Assembly: GCF_000283155.1 (NCBI RefSeq)
Contig: NW_004454283.1
Location: 1,135,790 to 1,199,789 of the forward strand
Direction: 5' to 3'
Source of the DNA: Ceratotherium simum simum
Taxonomy: Eukaryota > Chordata > Mammalia > Perissodactyla > Rhinocerotidae
DNA length: 64,000 nucleotides
Below, in pieces: positions 63,655 to 64,000 of this stretch. Numbering within the stretch: position 1 is the stretch's first letter; each line of letters begins with the position of its first letter. Below the pieces are notes generated by a model, which did no database searches, was not told where the DNA came from, and worked only from the letters and a program-made list of their open reading frames with translations. The position numbers and the translations under genes were made by a program.

Positions 63655-64000
63655 AAAAAGGAATGAAGTCTTGATGCATACTACAACATGGATGAAACTT
63701 GAAAACATGCTAAGTGAAAGAAGCCAGATACAAAAGGCCATATACTATATGATTCCATTTATATGATATATCTGGAATACATAGAGGCAAAAAGCAGATT
63801 AGCAGTTGCCAGGAACTATAGGGGTGGGAGAAATGAGGAGTGACTGATTAATAGGTATGGGGTTTCCTTTTGGGGAGATGAAAAAATCCTGGAACTAGAT
63901 AGTGGTGATAGTTGTAAAACACGGTGAACGTACTTAATGCCATTGAACTGTACACTTTAAAATCGTTAAAATGGGTAAATTTTACGTTAATTGCATTTTA
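63655..64000 (+). mobile_element. Second L1 3' end, running off the window
   Basis: GGAATGAAGTCTTGATGCAT, TGCTAAGTGAAAGAAGCCAG and GAACTGTACACTTTAAAATC repeat the sequence of 63,298-63,640 in diverged form. Either another L1 insertion or a duplication. Confidence 0.85.

Overview
The window is nuclear DNA of a perissodactyl mammal, most likely an equid. The diagnostic signal is a set of eight tRNA-derived SINEs of the equine repetitive element (ERE) type, each with a conserved A-box/B-box head and, where measurable, 10-19 bp target-site duplications. They sit among LINE-1 (L1) elements of several ages, L2, MIR, ERVL/MaLR-type LTRs and hAT DNA-transposon fossils. There is no prokaryotic, plasmid or viral gene content. 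Nearly all long open frames are repeat-derived or chance frames.

One host gene can be read, on the minus strand. Six well-supported exons (51,382-51,230; 50,447-50,327; 44,566-44,435; about 14,156-13,969; 11,795-11,688; 10,589-10,447) and one tentative exon (44,027-43,844) have AG/GT splice sites and compatible intron phases. Together they encode part of a protein that I recognise from memory as FAM194-domain, C3orf20-like. Three of the well-supported exons carry an in-frame TAG with coding-like sequence continuing after it, so this copy looks like an inactivated (unitary) pseudogene. The gene runs off both sides of what I can resolve: upstream exons lie beyond 52 kb or outside the window, and the 3' exon(s) below 10.4 kb were not found.

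Layout. 1-10.4 kb: start of a minus-strand L1, then MIR/L2 fragments, two minus-strand L1 3' ends and two old LTRs; downstream or 3' part of the gene. 10.4-14.2 kb: GC-rich gene segment with three exons. 14.5-43.8 kb: a giant intron of about 30 kb made of L2, three long L1 copies in tandem orientation (16.3-23.6, 24.5-26.9, 26.9-33.9 kb) plus a fourth fragment (33.9-36.05 kb), six EREs, two LTRs and several hAT fossils. 40.9-41.8 kb holds an ERE joined directly to a 5'-truncated young L1 inside one target-site duplication, a chimeric retrotransposition product. 43.8-51.4 kb: exons of the gene separated by L2, MIR, a half-L1 and small hAT elements. 52-64 kb: an old L1 split by a MaLR LTR and by a nearly full-length younger L1 (53.83-60.63 kb). 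The younger L1 has tandem 263-bp units in its 5' UTR, an ERE containing an assembly gap in ORF1, and a second ERE in ORF2. The old L1 then resumes with a deletion and an in-place inversion.

Repeat boundaries are by eye, usually good to 10-30 bp; those with a named target-site duplication are exact. Family names are from memory of consensus motifs, not from a search.
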